In this document: in pieces, positions 16,412 to 25,710 of the stretch
Layout of the letters: each line of letters opens with the position of its first letter
How positions within the stretch are numbered: position 1 is the stretch's first letter
DNA from: Streptomyces sp. CB02400
Lineage (GTDB): Bacteria; Actinomycetota; Actinomycetes; Streptomycetales; Streptomycetaceae
DNA: 64,000 nucleotides
Reading direction: 5' to 3'
Assembly (NCBI RefSeq): GCF_001905725.1
Contig: NZ_LIWB01000022.1
Location: 62,001 to 126,000 of the forward strand
Program-made: the position numbers and the translations under genes
Notes under the pieces: model-generated
What the model saw: the letters and a program-made list of their open reading frames with translations, nothing else
What the model was told of the DNA's origin: nothing
The model's database searches: none

Positions 16412-18064
16412 TCACTGCCGGCCGCGCAGCTCCCGGTAGGTGGCGACGAGAGCCTTGGTGGAAGCGTCCAGACCGGGGACGTCCGCACCCTCGGTGAGGG
16501 CGGGTTCGACGCGCTTGGCGAGGACCTTGCCGAGTTCGACGCCCCACTGGTCGAAGGAGTCGATGTTCCAGATGGCGCCCTGCACGAACACCTTGTGCTC
16601 GTAGAGCGCGACGAGCTGGCCGAGCACGGACGGCGTGAGCTCGCGCGCGAGGATCGTGGTTGTGGGGTGGTCGCCCTTGAACGTCTTGTGCGGGACCAGT
16701 TCCTCCGACACCCCTTCGCCGCGCACCTCGTCGGGGGTCTTGCCGAAGGCGAGGGCCTGGGTCTGGGCGAAGAAGTTGGCCATCAGCAGGTCGTGCTGCG
16801 CCTCGAGTTCGTCGCCCAGCTCGGCGACGGGCTCGGCGAAGCCGATGAAGTCCGCCGGGATCAGCTTCGTACCCTGGTGGATCAACTGGTAGTAGGCGTG
16901 CTGCCCGTTGGTGCCGGGCGTGCCCCACACCACCGGCCCCGTCTGCCAGTCGACCTCGCGCCCGTCCCGGCCGACGTACTTGCCGTTGGACTCCATGTCG
17001 AGCTGCTGGAGGTAGGCGGTGAACTTCGACAGGTAGTGCGAGTACGGCAGCACCGCGTGCGACTGCGCGTCGTGGAAGTTGCCGTACCAGACGCCCAGCA
17101 GGCCCAGCAGCAGCGGCACGTTGGACTCGGCCGGGGCGGTGCGGAAGTGCTCGTCGACGATCCGGAACCCGTCGAGCATCTCCCGGAAGCGGTCCGGGCC
17201 GATGGCGATCATCAGCGACAGGCCGATCGCCGAGTCGTAGGAGTAGCGTCCGCCGACCCAGTCCCAGAACTCGAACATGTTCGCCGTGTCGATGCCGAAG
17301 TCGGCGACCTTCTCGGCGTTCGTCGACAGGGCGACGAAGTGCTTGGCGACAGCGGCCTCGTCCTCGAGGGCGCTCAGCAGCCAGGTCCGCGCGGAGGTGG
17401 CGTTGGTGACCGTCTCGATGGTGGTGAAGGTCTTGGACGCGATGATGAACAGCGTCTCGGCCGGGTCCAGGTCCCGGGTGGCCTCGTGCAGGTCGGCGCC
17501 GTCCACGTTGGACACGAAGCGGACGGTGAGGTCTCGGTCGGTGAAGGCGCGCAGCGCCTCGTACGCCATGGCGGGGCCGAGGTCGGAGCCGCCGATGCCG
17601 ACGTTGACGACGTTGCGGATGCGCTTGCCGGTGTGACCGGTCCACTCTCCGGAGCGGACGCGGCCGGCGAAGTCGGCCATCTTGTCGAGGACGGCGTGCA
17701 CGGCCGGGACGACGTTCTCCCCGTCGACCTCGATCACCGCGTCCCGCGGGGCGCGCAGGGCGGTGTGCAGGACGGCCCGGTCCTCGGTGGTGTTGATCTT
17801 CTCGCCGCGGAACATGGCGTCGCGCAGCCCGAACACGTCGGTGGCGACGGCCAGCTCGCGCAGCAGCCGCAGGGTGTCGTCGGTGACCAGGTGCTTGGAG
17901 TGGTCGACGTACAGGTCACCGACCCGGAGCGTGTAGCCGGTGCCGCGGCCGGGGTCGGCGGCGAACAGCTCACGCAGCCGCACCTCGCCGAGCTCCTCAC
18001 GGTGCTTGGCCAGTGCGGTCCACTCGGGCATCTGGTTGAGCCTGGTACGACCGTCTGCGTTCAT
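16412..18064 (-). CDS. pgi: Glucose-6-phosphate isomerase
   Basis: A 550-residue phosphoglucose isomerase that interconverts glucose-6-phosphate and fructose-6-phosphate, so it links the pentose-phosphate genes at the left with the glycolytic genes at the right. Conserved features are VNVGIGGSDLGPAMAYEAL, FIIASKTFTTIET, WDWVGGRYS and the catalytic-region GTPGTNGQHAYYQLIHQGT. Length matches the usual ~550. Transcription is on the minus strand; the 225-nt upstream gap contains a dispersed repeat near the rbpA-like gene. Confidence 0.97.
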   Translation of the reverse strand: MNADGRTRLNQMPEWTALAKHREELGEVRLRELFAADPGRGTGYTLRVGDLYVDHSKHLVTDDTLRLLRELAVATDVFGLRDAMFRGEKINTTEDRAVLHTALRAPRDAVIEVDGENVVPAVHAVLDKMADFAGRVRSGEWTGHTGKRIRNVVNVGIGGSDLGPAMAYEALRAFTDRDLTVRFVSNVDGADLHEATRDLDPAETLFIIASKTFTTIETVTNATSARTWLLSALEDEAAVAKHFVALSTNAEKVADFGIDTANMFEFWDWVGGRYSYDSAIGLSLMIAIGPDRFREMLDGFRIVDEHFRTAPAESNVPLLLGLLGVWYGNFHDAQSHAVLPYSHYLSKFTAYLQQLDMESNGKYVGRDGREVDWQTGPVVWGTPGTNGQHAYYQLIHQGTKLIPADFIGFAEPVAELGDELEAQHDLLMANFFAQTQALAFGKTPDEVRGEGVSEELVPHKTFKGDHPTTTILARELTPSVLGQLVALYEHKVFVQGAIWNIDSFDQWGVELGKVLAKRVEPALTEGADVPGLDASTKALVATYRELRGRQ

Positions 18065-18178
18065 CTCGGACTTCAGCCTTCTTCCTTGGGTGGCCCCGCT
18101 GTGTCCAACCTAATTGATCAGCGGTGAACAGAACGGAAGAAGAAGACGAAAGGAAACCGACACTGTTCGGCAGTGCCC

Positions 18179-18255
18179 TGAAGGGGCGCGGGACCGTACC
18201 GACGTGCGGCTACCGCCGCGTGGGCGCGACCGGCCACGACGGCGCCGCGGACGAC
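18179..18255. repeat. Dispersed GC-rich intergenic element
   Basis: This gap sequence (GGGGCGCGGGACCGTACC, a GCGGC-TACC-GCCGC hairpin, then GTGGGCGCGACCGGCC) resembles a common Streptomyces intergenic repeat. It lies after the rbpA-like gene end and before pgi on the minus strand, so it may act as a terminator or simply be a repeat. The related words GTGGGCGC and CACGAC also appear in the elements at 49706-49811. Confidence 0.55.
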
Positions 18256-18289
18256 CGACGGCACATCGCCGTACTTCCCCGCGGAGCGC

Positions 18290-18625
18290 TCAGATCTCGC
18301 CCCGCAGTTTTGCGAGGGCTTCCGCGAGGATCGCCTCGCCGTCCGCGTCGCTGCGCCGCTCCCGCACATAGGCGAGGTGCGTCTTGTAGGGCTCGGTGCG
18401 CGGCGGGTCCGGCGGGTTGTCGCGGTCCTGCCCGGCCGGGAATCCGCAGCGGGGGCAGTCCCAGGTATCGGGCACCTGCGCGTCGCTCGCGAAGCTCGGC
18501 TGTGTCTCGTGCCCGTTGGAGCACCAGAAGGAGATGCGCAGCCGGGGCGCGGACTCGCCGCGCTCGGCCTCGCCCATCGGGCCCGCCCCGACCCGGCTTC
18601 CCCGGATCGCGTTGCCACTTGCCAC
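18290..18625 (-). CDS. RbpA-family RNA polymerase-binding protein
   Basis: A 111-residue RbpA-like protein, the same length as mycobacterial RbpA. RbpA binds RNA polymerase and principal sigma factors and stabilises open complexes. The N-terminal IRGSRVGAG matches the RbpA opening. The core has candidate Zn ligands (FWCSNGHE and CPRCG). The C-terminal THLAYVRERRSDADGEA aligns with the sigma-interaction helix region (THWDMLLERRS in M. tuberculosis). It may be a paralogue, since Streptomyces carries more than one. Start ATG 18625; a promoter and a 5'-UTR hairpin are proposed upstream. Confidence 0.88.
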   Translation of the reverse strand: MASGNAIRGSRVGAGPMGEAERGESAPRLRISFWCSNGHETQPSFASDAQVPDTWDCPRCGFPAGQDRDNPPDPPRTEPYKTHLAYVRERRSDADGEAILAEALAKLRGEI

Positions 18626-18652
18626 GGTCGTAACTCCCTGCGTGATGGTGCC

Positions 18653-18679
18653 GCGAAGCGAGTCGGCGTGCCGCTTCGC
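18653..18679 (-). promoter_or_regulatory. Hairpin in the presumed 5' UTR of the rbpA-like gene
   Basis: GCGAAGCG (18653-18660) pairs perfectly with CGCTTCGC (18672-18679) around an 11-nt loop, about 28 nt before the start codon. It could influence translation or message stability; its effect is unknown. Confidence 0.4.
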
Positions 18680-18691
18680 TGCGAGCGCCTC

Positions 18692-18719
18692 AGTCTACGT
18701 AAGGCCCAACGCACGTCCA
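18692..18719 (-). promoter_or_regulatory. Possible promoter of the rbpA-like gene
   Basis: On the minus strand, TGGACG (-35-like) is followed after 16 nt by TAGACT (-10-like), placing a transcription start near 18685 and a 60-nt leader before the ATG at 18625. The -10 overlaps one arm of the alternative hairpin set at 18697-18806. Confidence 0.35.
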
Positions 18720-18753
18720 GTGTGGGGAGTTACCGCCCCCGTATCCAGACGCA

Positions 18754-18800
18754 GGCCCCATGATAGGCCGCGCTCTGCTGCGCGTACCGAACATGGGGCC
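18754..18800 (-). terminator. Candidate secG terminator, part of an alternative-pairing region
   Basis: GGCCCCATG (18754-18762) pairs perfectly with CATGGGGCC (18792-18800). The hairpin starts 47 nt after the secG stop in the direction of transcription. The right arm can instead pair with ACGTAAGGCCC at 18697-18707, so two exclusive structures are possible. Confidence 0.5.
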
Positions 18801-18846
18801 TTACGTGCGGAATGCTTGGGGAATGGGTGCGTGACACGCCCTCGGG

Positions 18847-19077
18847 TCAGTTGCTGACCTTCATGGTGATGCCGAGCACGACGATGCACGCGAACCAGAG
18901 CAGACCGACCACGAGGGTGATCCGGTCGAGGTTGCGCTCGGCGACCGAGGAGCCGCCGACGGAGGACTGCATGCCACCACCGAACATGTCGGAGAGGCCG
19001 CCGCCCTTCCCCTTGTGCATCAGCACCAGCAGCATCAGCAGCAGGCTGAAGACGATCAGGGCGATGGAGAACCCCAT
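18847..19077 (-). CDS. secG: Preprotein translocase subunit SecG
   Basis: A 76-residue SecG with two membrane segments (FSIALIVFSLLLMLLVLM and ITLVVGLLWFACIVVLGI). The conserved cytoplasmic loop HKGKGGGLSDMFGGG and the SSVGGSSVAERNLDR segment lie between them. It is part of the SecYEG protein-export channel. Start: ATG 19077 is used; GTG 19083 (MVMGFS...) is an alternative with a slightly better-placed GAGGAAG site. It follows tpiA, as in other Streptomyces, but a strong hairpin separates them. Confidence 0.95.
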   Translation of the reverse strand: MGFSIALIVFSLLLMLLVLMHKGKGGGLSDMFGGGMQSSVGGSSVAERNLDRITLVVGLLWFACIVVLGITMKVSN

Positions 19078-19118
19078 AACCACGGCTGGACCAACTTCCT
19101 CGGATTCGGATGGACGAC

Positions 19119-19147
19119 GCGGGGTCCAGCACAGTGCTGGACCCCGC
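19119..19147 (-). terminator. Hairpin between tpiA and secG
   Basis: GCGGGGTCCAGCAC, one base, then GTGCTGGACCCCGC: a perfect 14-bp inverted repeat 65 nt after the tpiA stop and about 40 nt before secG. It probably ends the gap-pgk-tpiA message or attenuates read-through into secG. No T-run follows, as is usual for Streptomyces. Confidence 0.75.
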
Positions 19148-19211
19148 AAGGGTACGACGGATCGCTGCTAGCGCATACTCGCAGTTTGCCGATTCGCCTC
19201 CGGGGCGCGGC

Positions 19212-19988
<777 letters not shown>

Positions 19989-19993
19989 TGAGG

Positions 19994-21205
19994 TCAGTCC
20001 TCCAGTGCGGCGAGGCCGGGGAGCGTCTTGCCCTCGAGGTATTCGAGGGAGGCGCCGCCACCGGTCGAGATGTGGCCGAATGCCTGCTCGTCGAAGCCCA
20101 GGATGCGGACGGCCGCGGCGGAGTCGCCGCCGCCGACCACGGTGAAGCCCGGGGAGTCGATGAGGGCCTGGGCGACCGCCTTGGTGCCCTCGGCGTAATC
20201 GGGGTGCTCGAAGACGCCCATGGGGCCGTTCCAGAAGACGGTGGCGGCGTCGGCGAGCTTCGAGGCGTACAGCTTGCGGGTCTCCGGACCGATGTCCAGG
20301 CCCATGTGGCCGGCCGGGATGGCGTCCGCGGCGACGTTGGTGGGGTGGGACGGCGCCTTGGTCTTCATGTCGGGGAACTCCGCGGCGACCAGCGTGTCGA
20401 CCGGCAGCAGCAGCTCGACGCCGTTCTTCTCGGCGCGCTCCAGGTACTCCAGGACGGCCGGGATCTGGTCCTCCTGGAGCAGGGAGGTGCCGATCTCGTG
20501 GCCCTGGGCCTTGAGGAAGGTGTACGCCATGCCGCCGCCGATGAGGATGCGGTCGGCCTTGCCGAGCAGCTCGTCGATGACGGCGAGCTTGTCGGAGACC
20601 TTGGCGCCGCCGAGGGCGACGACGTAGGGCCGCTTGACGTCGTCGGTGAGCTTCTTCAGCACGCCGACCTCGGTGGCGATGAGGTGGCCGGCGTAGTGCG
20701 GCAGCCGCGCGGGGAGGTCGAAGACCGAGGCGTGCTTGCGGTGCACCGCGCCGAAGCCGTCGCCCACGTACGCGTCGGCGAGGGCGGCGAGCTGATCGGC
20801 GAAGGCGCCGCGCTCGGCGTCGTCCTTGGAGGTCTCACCGGCGTTGAAGCGCAGGTTCTCGACGACCGCGACCTGTCCGTCGGCCAGTCCCGCGACGGTG
20901 GCGGTCGCGGACTCGCCGACGGTGTCGGTCGCGAACGCGACGTCGGCGCCGAGGAGTTCGCCGAGGCGCGCGGCGGCCGGGGCGAGCGAGAAGGCGAGGT
21001 CCGGGGCGCCCTTGGGGCGGCCCAGGTGGGAGGCGACGACCACGCGGGCGCCCGCCTCGGCGAGGGCCTTGACGGTGGGCAGCACGGCGCGGATACGGCC
21101 GTCGTCGGTGATGGTGGTGCCGTCCAGCGGCACGTTGAGGTCGGCGCGGACGAAGACCCGCTTGCCCGCGACGCCTTCGGAGAGGAGTTCGTCGATCGTC
21201 TTCAT
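19994..21205 (-). CDS. pgk: Phosphoglycerate kinase
   Basis: A 403-residue kinase transferring phosphate from 1,3-bisphosphoglycerate to ADP. RVFVRADLNVPLDG is the N-domain substrate motif, and TVVGGGDSAAAV is in the nucleotide-binding C-domain. Start ATG 21205 is chosen because it has GGGAG at the right distance and gives the conserved MKTIDELL N-terminus; the frame is open further upstream to 21349 without support. It lies in the order gap, pgk, tpiA; the 169-nt gap after gap shows no clear terminator. Confidence 0.98.
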   Translation of the reverse strand: MKTIDELLSEGVAGKRVFVRADLNVPLDGTTITDDGRIRAVLPTVKALAEAGARVVVASHLGRPKGAPDLAFSLAPAAARLGELLGADVAFATDTVGESATATVAGLADGQVAVVENLRFNAGETSKDDAERGAFADQLAALADAYVGDGFGAVHRKHASVFDLPARLPHYAGHLIATEVGVLKKLTDDVKRPYVVALGGAKVSDKLAVIDELLGKADRILIGGGMAYTFLKAQGHEIGTSLLQEDQIPAVLEYLERAEKNGVELLLPVDTLVAAEFPDMKTKAPSHPTNVAADAIPAGHMGLDIGPETRKLYASKLADAATVFWNGPMGVFEHPDYAEGTKAVAQALIDSPGFTVVGGGDSAAAVRILGFDEQAFGHISTGGGASLEYLEGKTLPGLAALED

Positions 21206-21374
21206 AGGGGCTCCCTGGCTAGAGCTGGCTAGAGCAACGTGTTCAGCGACGTGTTCGCTCGTGATCGCTCGTGATCGAAAGAGGGCGACCGTTCCGATAC
21301 GTGCGTCAGGGCTCGGACAGCGCGTTGCCGCACCGGCCGAGCCCTGCACTCATATCAGGCTGCCCGCTCCGCGA

Positions 21375-22382
21375 TCAGAGCTGGTTGCCCACGAAGACCG
21401 TCAGGTCGACGAGGCGGTTGCTGTAGCCCCACTCGTTGTCGTACCAGCCGATGACCTTCACGTTCTTGCCCTCCTGGACCATGGTCAGGGAGGAGTCGAA
21501 GGTGCAGGACGCCGGGGCGTTGACGATGTCGGAGGAGACGATCGCGTCCTCGGTGTACTCGAGGTAGCCCTTCAGCTCGCCCTCGGCGGCCTTCTGGAAG
21601 GCGGCGTTGACCTCTTCCTTGGTGACCTCGCGGGAGAGCTCGACGACCAGGTCGGTGACCGAGCCGGTCGGGACCGGGACGCGCATGGCCATGCCGTCCA
21701 GCTTGCCCTTGAGCTGCGGGAGCACCAGGGCGGTGGCCTTGGCGGCACCGGTGGTGGTCGGGATGATGTTCTCGGCGGCGGCACGGGCGCGGCGCAGGTC
21801 CTTGTGCGGGAAGTCCAGGATGCGCTGGTCGTTCGTGTACGCGTGCACCGTGGTCATCAGACCCTTGACGATGCCGAAGTTCTCGTCGAGCACCTTCGCC
21901 ATCGGCGCCACACAGTTGGTGGTGCAGGAGGCGTTGGAGATGACGTGGTGGCTGGCCGCGTCGTACTGCTCGTGGTTGACGCCCATGACGAGGGTGATGT
22001 CCTCGTTCTTCGCCGGGGCGGAGATGATGACCTTCTTGGCGCCGCCGGTGATGTGCTTCTCGGCGTCTTCCTTCTTGGTGAAGATGCCGGTCGACTCGAT
22101 GACGATGTCGACGCCCAGCTCGCCCCACGGGATGTCGGCGGGGTTGCGCTCGGAGAGCACCTTGATCGTCTTGCCGTCGACGGTGATCGTGTCGGCGGTG
22201 TGGGTGACCTCCTGCTTGAGGCGGCCCAGGATGGTGTCGTACTTGAGCAAGTGGGCGGTGGTCGCGGTGTCACCCAGGTCGTTGACAGCCACGATCTCGA
22301 TGTCCGCGCCCTGCTCCAGCAGCGCGCGGAAGTAGTTGCGACCGATGCGGCCAAAGCCGTTGATGCCTACGCGGATCGTCAC
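21375..22382 (-). CDS. gap: Glyceraldehyde-3-phosphate dehydrogenase
   Basis: A 335-residue NAD-dependent GAPDH. The Rossmann motif VGINGFGRIGR starts at residue 4, the catalytic cysteine sits in SNASCTTNCVAPM, and the C-terminal WYDNEWGYSNRLVD motif is intact. Start GTG 22382 is preceded by GAGGAG at a good distance, and the product MTIRVGINGFG is standard; an in-frame codon at 22451 lacks support. It heads the gap-pgk-tpiA glycolytic set. Confidence 0.98.
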   Translation of the reverse strand: MTIRVGINGFGRIGRNYFRALLEQGADIEIVAVNDLGDTATTAHLLKYDTILGRLKQEVTHTADTITVDGKTIKVLSERNPADIPWGELGVDIVIESTGIFTKKEDAEKHITGGAKKVIISAPAKNEDITLVMGVNHEQYDAASHHVISNASCTTNCVAPMAKVLDENFGIVKGLMTTVHAYTNDQRILDFPHKDLRRARAAAENIIPTTTGAAKATALVLPQLKGKLDGMAMRVPVPTGSVTDLVVELSREVTKEEVNAAFQKAAEGELKGYLEYTEDAIVSSDIVNAPASCTFDSSLTMVQEGKNVKVIGWYDNEWGYSNRLVDLTVFVGNQL

Positions 22383-22584
22383 GAACCGATCTCCTCGTTG
22401 GTACGCCGGCCCGATGTGCCGGCGAGCTGTATTTGGGATGTCCCCGACCACTGCCGACCCTACCTCTCCGGGGCCCCGGCCGTGACATCGAGTTGCCCCA
22501 TACCCGGCAGGGCGGCCCGTACCCGTCAGTAGGGTGCGGACCGCCCCGTCCGATGCTCCGTCGTCACTCGATCTCGTTACGGAT

Positions 22585-22602
22585 CGTCAACGTGCGTTGA
22601 CG
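22585..22602. promoter_or_regulatory. Palindrome CGTCAACG-TG-CGTTGACG
   Basis: A perfect 8-2-8 inverted repeat in the 227-nt gap between the carboxypeptidase gene end and gap. With so short a centre it looks more like a dimeric-protein operator than an RNA hairpin, though it sits only 8 nt from the carboxypeptidase stop. Confidence 0.4.
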
Positions 22603-22609
22603 CGAGGTG

Positions 22610-25564
22610 TCACCCGTCCAGGGCGGCCAGCGCCTTCCTCAGCAGCGCGGTCCGGTCGGCCGCGGAGGTGAGGTGCTCCAGGCCGAAGCCCAGCAGCACG
22701 GTGTCGCCGGTGGTGACCGCTCCGTAGGTCTGGAACAGCGCTCCGGTGCGCGTCCAGTCCTTCAGGACGGCCGGGCTGCCCGCGGGCGGCCCGGAGACCG
22801 TCCAGGCGCCGAGCGAGCTCTCGAAGCCCTCGGTGTCGGCCGCGGCGCCGCCGACCACGAGCGAGGCCTCGTCGGCGAGGACGCCGTGGCCGCCGCTGCC
22901 CGGGTCGGTGACGTAGGCGAGGGAGACCTCGACCGTCTTCCCGGCGTAGGCGCTCAGGTCGAACTCCACCTGCTGCCAGCCGCTGGAGGAGCCGGTGAGG
23001 CTGTTCCAGGAGCCGGTGGTGCCGGTCGCGGCGCAGCTGCCGTCGCCCAGCGTCAGGTAGTGCTCCAGCCAGGGGTGCTCGCCCATGTAGAACCCGGCCG
23101 CGCACTCGGCCGGCACGGTGGTGCGGGTCGCGCCGCCGGCCTCGGGCAGGGTCGTCCAGTCGTCGGCGCCGGTGGTGTGCGCCTCGACGATGACGTTGTC
23201 GTAGCCCGGCTCGGTGTCCCACAGGAGCTGGGTGCGCAGGGTGGGCCGGTCGGCCGCGGCGGTGCCGGTGAGGTCGATGGTGCGGGTGAGGCGCTTGTAG
23301 CCGTCGTCGGTGTGCACGGCGGCGGCCATGGAGGAGCCGGCGTAGGGCCCGTACGGGTTGACCGTGCCGGGGAACTGTCCGGCGCCGGCGCTGGCGAACT
23401 GCGGGTATGTGCCGACGGGCAGTTCGTCGGAGGTGACGCCGTAGGTGCCGGCCTTGTCCAGCGGGTTGCCGGGCGCGTCGCCGAGCGGGCCGGTGAAGCC
23501 GCCCAGGCCGCCGGAGCCGGTGAACGCCGCGGCCCCCGGGGTGGAGGTGCGGGAGTAGGCGCCCAGGTAGTACTGGCTGAAGTCGTCGGACAGCGTGCCG
23601 CCGCCGAGGTCGACGCTGCCGCCGGCCTGCTCGCCCGCCTCGATCAGCCGGCCGCCCTCGTTGAGGAAGGCCCGCAGCTGGAGCTGGGTGGCGATGCCCG
23701 GGGTGGCGGCGCCGGTGTGGTGGACGACCGTGTGGAAGTGGCTCAGCACGCCGAGCGCGTCCGGGGTGCCCTGCTCGGCGACGTCCCAGACCGCCGCGCG
23801 GTGGCCGTTGGCCTTCAGCGCGTCGACGTACTTCTGGGTCTGGGTGGCCTTCGCGCCCTCCTCGGAGACGACGAGGACGTCCGCGCGGGGCCGTTCGGCG
23901 ACGGTGTAGGTGAAGTGCTCGCTGGAGACGTCCCGGCCCCTGCGGGCCTCACCGGTGAACCACACCTCGACCTTGTCACCCGGGTCCGCGTGCCTCACCC
24001 TGGCCCGGTACTCGTCGAAGTAGAGGTTGTCCTCACCGCCGTACCGCTCGCCGCCCTTCCACCGTCTGAGGTCCGCGTCGTGCGTACGGCCGCCGTTGAC
24101 GCGGTACTTGAGCTCCTTGTCGCGTACGGCCTTGCGGACGACGACGGAGACCTCCTGGTCGGCGCCGCGCGCGTACGACGTGCCGAAGGCCGCCGGGGTG
24201 AAGTCCGCGGCCTCCAGGCCGACCGAGGAGGACGGCCGGTCGGGGTGGGCGGCGGACTCGGCGACGGAGAGCGCGAACGGGATGTTCTTCGCGAACTCCT
24301 GCTGGATCAGCTTCTCGTCGTCGGGGAAGTTGAAGCCCGACCGGCAGTCGCTCGCGTTCCACTCGTCGTCGGGGTCGGCTTCGGAGACGGTCTGGCAGGT
24401 CGACATCTCGGGGGTGAACATCGCCATGCCGTTGACGTTGGCCGCGTGGCCGTCGGCCTCACCGTTGGTGGTGTACAGCTCGGAGGAGAGCTGCGGGTGG
24501 TAGCCGGGGATCGCGGAGTTGTCGGGCGTGCCGGCCAGGGCCTCGTAGAGGACGTCGTCGGGGGTCGGCGTGGCCACCTGCCAGCCGACCCCGTAGAGGA
24601 GGAGTTCGGCCGCGGAGTGGTAGTTGATGCCGTAGGTGAAGCCGATGCGCTTCTCGAAGGCGTCGATGGCCTTGGTCTCGGGCTCGGAGCCCGGGCTCGC
24701 GCCGCGGTAGGTCTGGCTGGTGGGGTTGGGGGACGAACCCTCGTCGTCGTAGCCCCACTTGTAGGGGAAGTTCCGGTTGAGGTCGACGCCGTCGCCGGTG
24801 CTGATGACGCCGTCGCCGTTGACGTCCCGCAGGTTCTTGCGCCAGAGGCGGTTGTCGTCGTCGGCGAAGGTGTAGTCGTAGCCGTCGGGGTTGGCGGAGA
24901 GGACGAACCACAGTTCCGTGGTGTCCACGATCTTCTTGATCCGCTTGTCCGTGCGGTACGAGTCCAGGTAGTGGTGCATCAGCCGCCGGGTCATCTCCGG
25001 CGTGATCCACTCGCGCGCGTGCTGGTTGGACATGTAGAGGACCGAGGGCTTGGAGCCGTCCTTGGTCTTCTTGGCCTTCTTGGTGAGCTTCAGGGCGAGG
25101 ATGTCCTGGCCCCTGACCGTCCTGCCGATGGAGACGACCTTGGTGAGGTCGGGGTTCTCCCGCGCGGTGCGCAGGATCTCCTCCCGCAGACCGCCCGCTC
25201 CGCTGTACGGGCGGAACACGCCCTCGGCGGCGTCCTCGACACGGGTCTCCGCGCGGGCGGAGAGCGCGTGCTCGGTGAGGTCGACGCCCTGTTCCTCCAG
25301 CTTTTCGGCCTGCCCCTCGGTGAGGTAGACCTCCACGGTGGCCGTGCCCTTGTCGGGCACCCGCTCACCGAGTTCGTGGCCGTCCTGCCCCGCCGCGAGC
25401 AGCAGGGACACCTGCTGCTTGGTGACGTCGGCGCGGAAGACCTTGACCTCCTCGGTGTCGGAGGCCGCGGGATTTCCGGGTTGTGCCTGGGCGATGGGTG
25501 CGAAGCTCGCTCCGCCGATCAGGAGCGTGCCGACAGCGAGGATCGATCTCGCTCTGTGTCTCAT
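22610..25564 (-). CDS. Secreted zinc carboxypeptidase (M14) with large C-terminal extension
   Basis: A 984-residue exported peptidase. A signal peptide covers about residues 1-27 (cleavage near AQAQ). The M14 metal site is visible: His182 and Glu185 in QHAREWITPE, and His316 in GINYHSAAE. The candidate general base Glu386 is in MFTPEMST. After the catalytic domain come beta-rich regions and a C-terminal adhesive or jelly-roll-like domain (for example SGWQQVEFDLSAYAGKTVEV). The M14 core is ~300 residues, so over half the protein is accessory. Start ATG 25564 follows a G-rich site. It probably feeds extracellular peptide use. Confidence 0.92.
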   Translation of the reverse strand: MRHRARSILAVGTLLIGGASFAPIAQAQPGNPAASDTEEVKVFRADVTKQQVSLLLAAGQDGHELGERVPDKGTATVEVYLTEGQAEKLEEQGVDLTEHALSARAETRVEDAAEGVFRPYSGAGGLREEILRTARENPDLTKVVSIGRTVRGQDILALKLTKKAKKTKDGSKPSVLYMSNQHAREWITPEMTRRLMHHYLDSYRTDKRIKKIVDTTELWFVLSANPDGYDYTFADDDNRLWRKNLRDVNGDGVISTGDGVDLNRNFPYKWGYDDEGSSPNPTSQTYRGASPGSEPETKAIDAFEKRIGFTYGINYHSAAELLLYGVGWQVATPTPDDVLYEALAGTPDNSAIPGYHPQLSSELYTTNGEADGHAANVNGMAMFTPEMSTCQTVSEADPDDEWNASDCRSGFNFPDDEKLIQQEFAKNIPFALSVAESAAHPDRPSSSVGLEAADFTPAAFGTSYARGADQEVSVVVRKAVRDKELKYRVNGGRTHDADLRRWKGGERYGGEDNLYFDEYRARVRHADPGDKVEVWFTGEARRGRDVSSEHFTYTVAERPRADVLVVSEEGAKATQTQKYVDALKANGHRAAVWDVAEQGTPDALGVLSHFHTVVHHTGAATPGIATQLQLRAFLNEGGRLIEAGEQAGGSVDLGGGTLSDDFSQYYLGAYSRTSTPGAAAFTGSGGLGGFTGPLGDAPGNPLDKAGTYGVTSDELPVGTYPQFASAGAGQFPGTVNPYGPYAGSSMAAAVHTDDGYKRLTRTIDLTGTAAADRPTLRTQLLWDTEPGYDNVIVEAHTTGADDWTTLPEAGGATRTTVPAECAAGFYMGEHPWLEHYLTLGDGSCAATGTTGSWNSLTGSSSGWQQVEFDLSAYAGKTVEVSLAYVTDPGSGGHGVLADEASLVVGGAAADTEGFESSLGAWTVSGPPAGSPAVLKDWTRTGALFQTYGAVTTGDTVLLGFGLEHLTSAADRTALLRKALAALDG

Positions 25565-25710
25565 GAGCCCCCCAGAGAGTGGTCCGCCACAGCAGCGAAC
25601 AGATGCCAGGCTCATGACACAACATGATCGAGTCAAGGGTGCCGCCACGACACGCGAAAACCGGCGCCGGTCACCCGAGTGGGCGTCGGCGCCGGTCCAC
25701 TGACCGTCCG

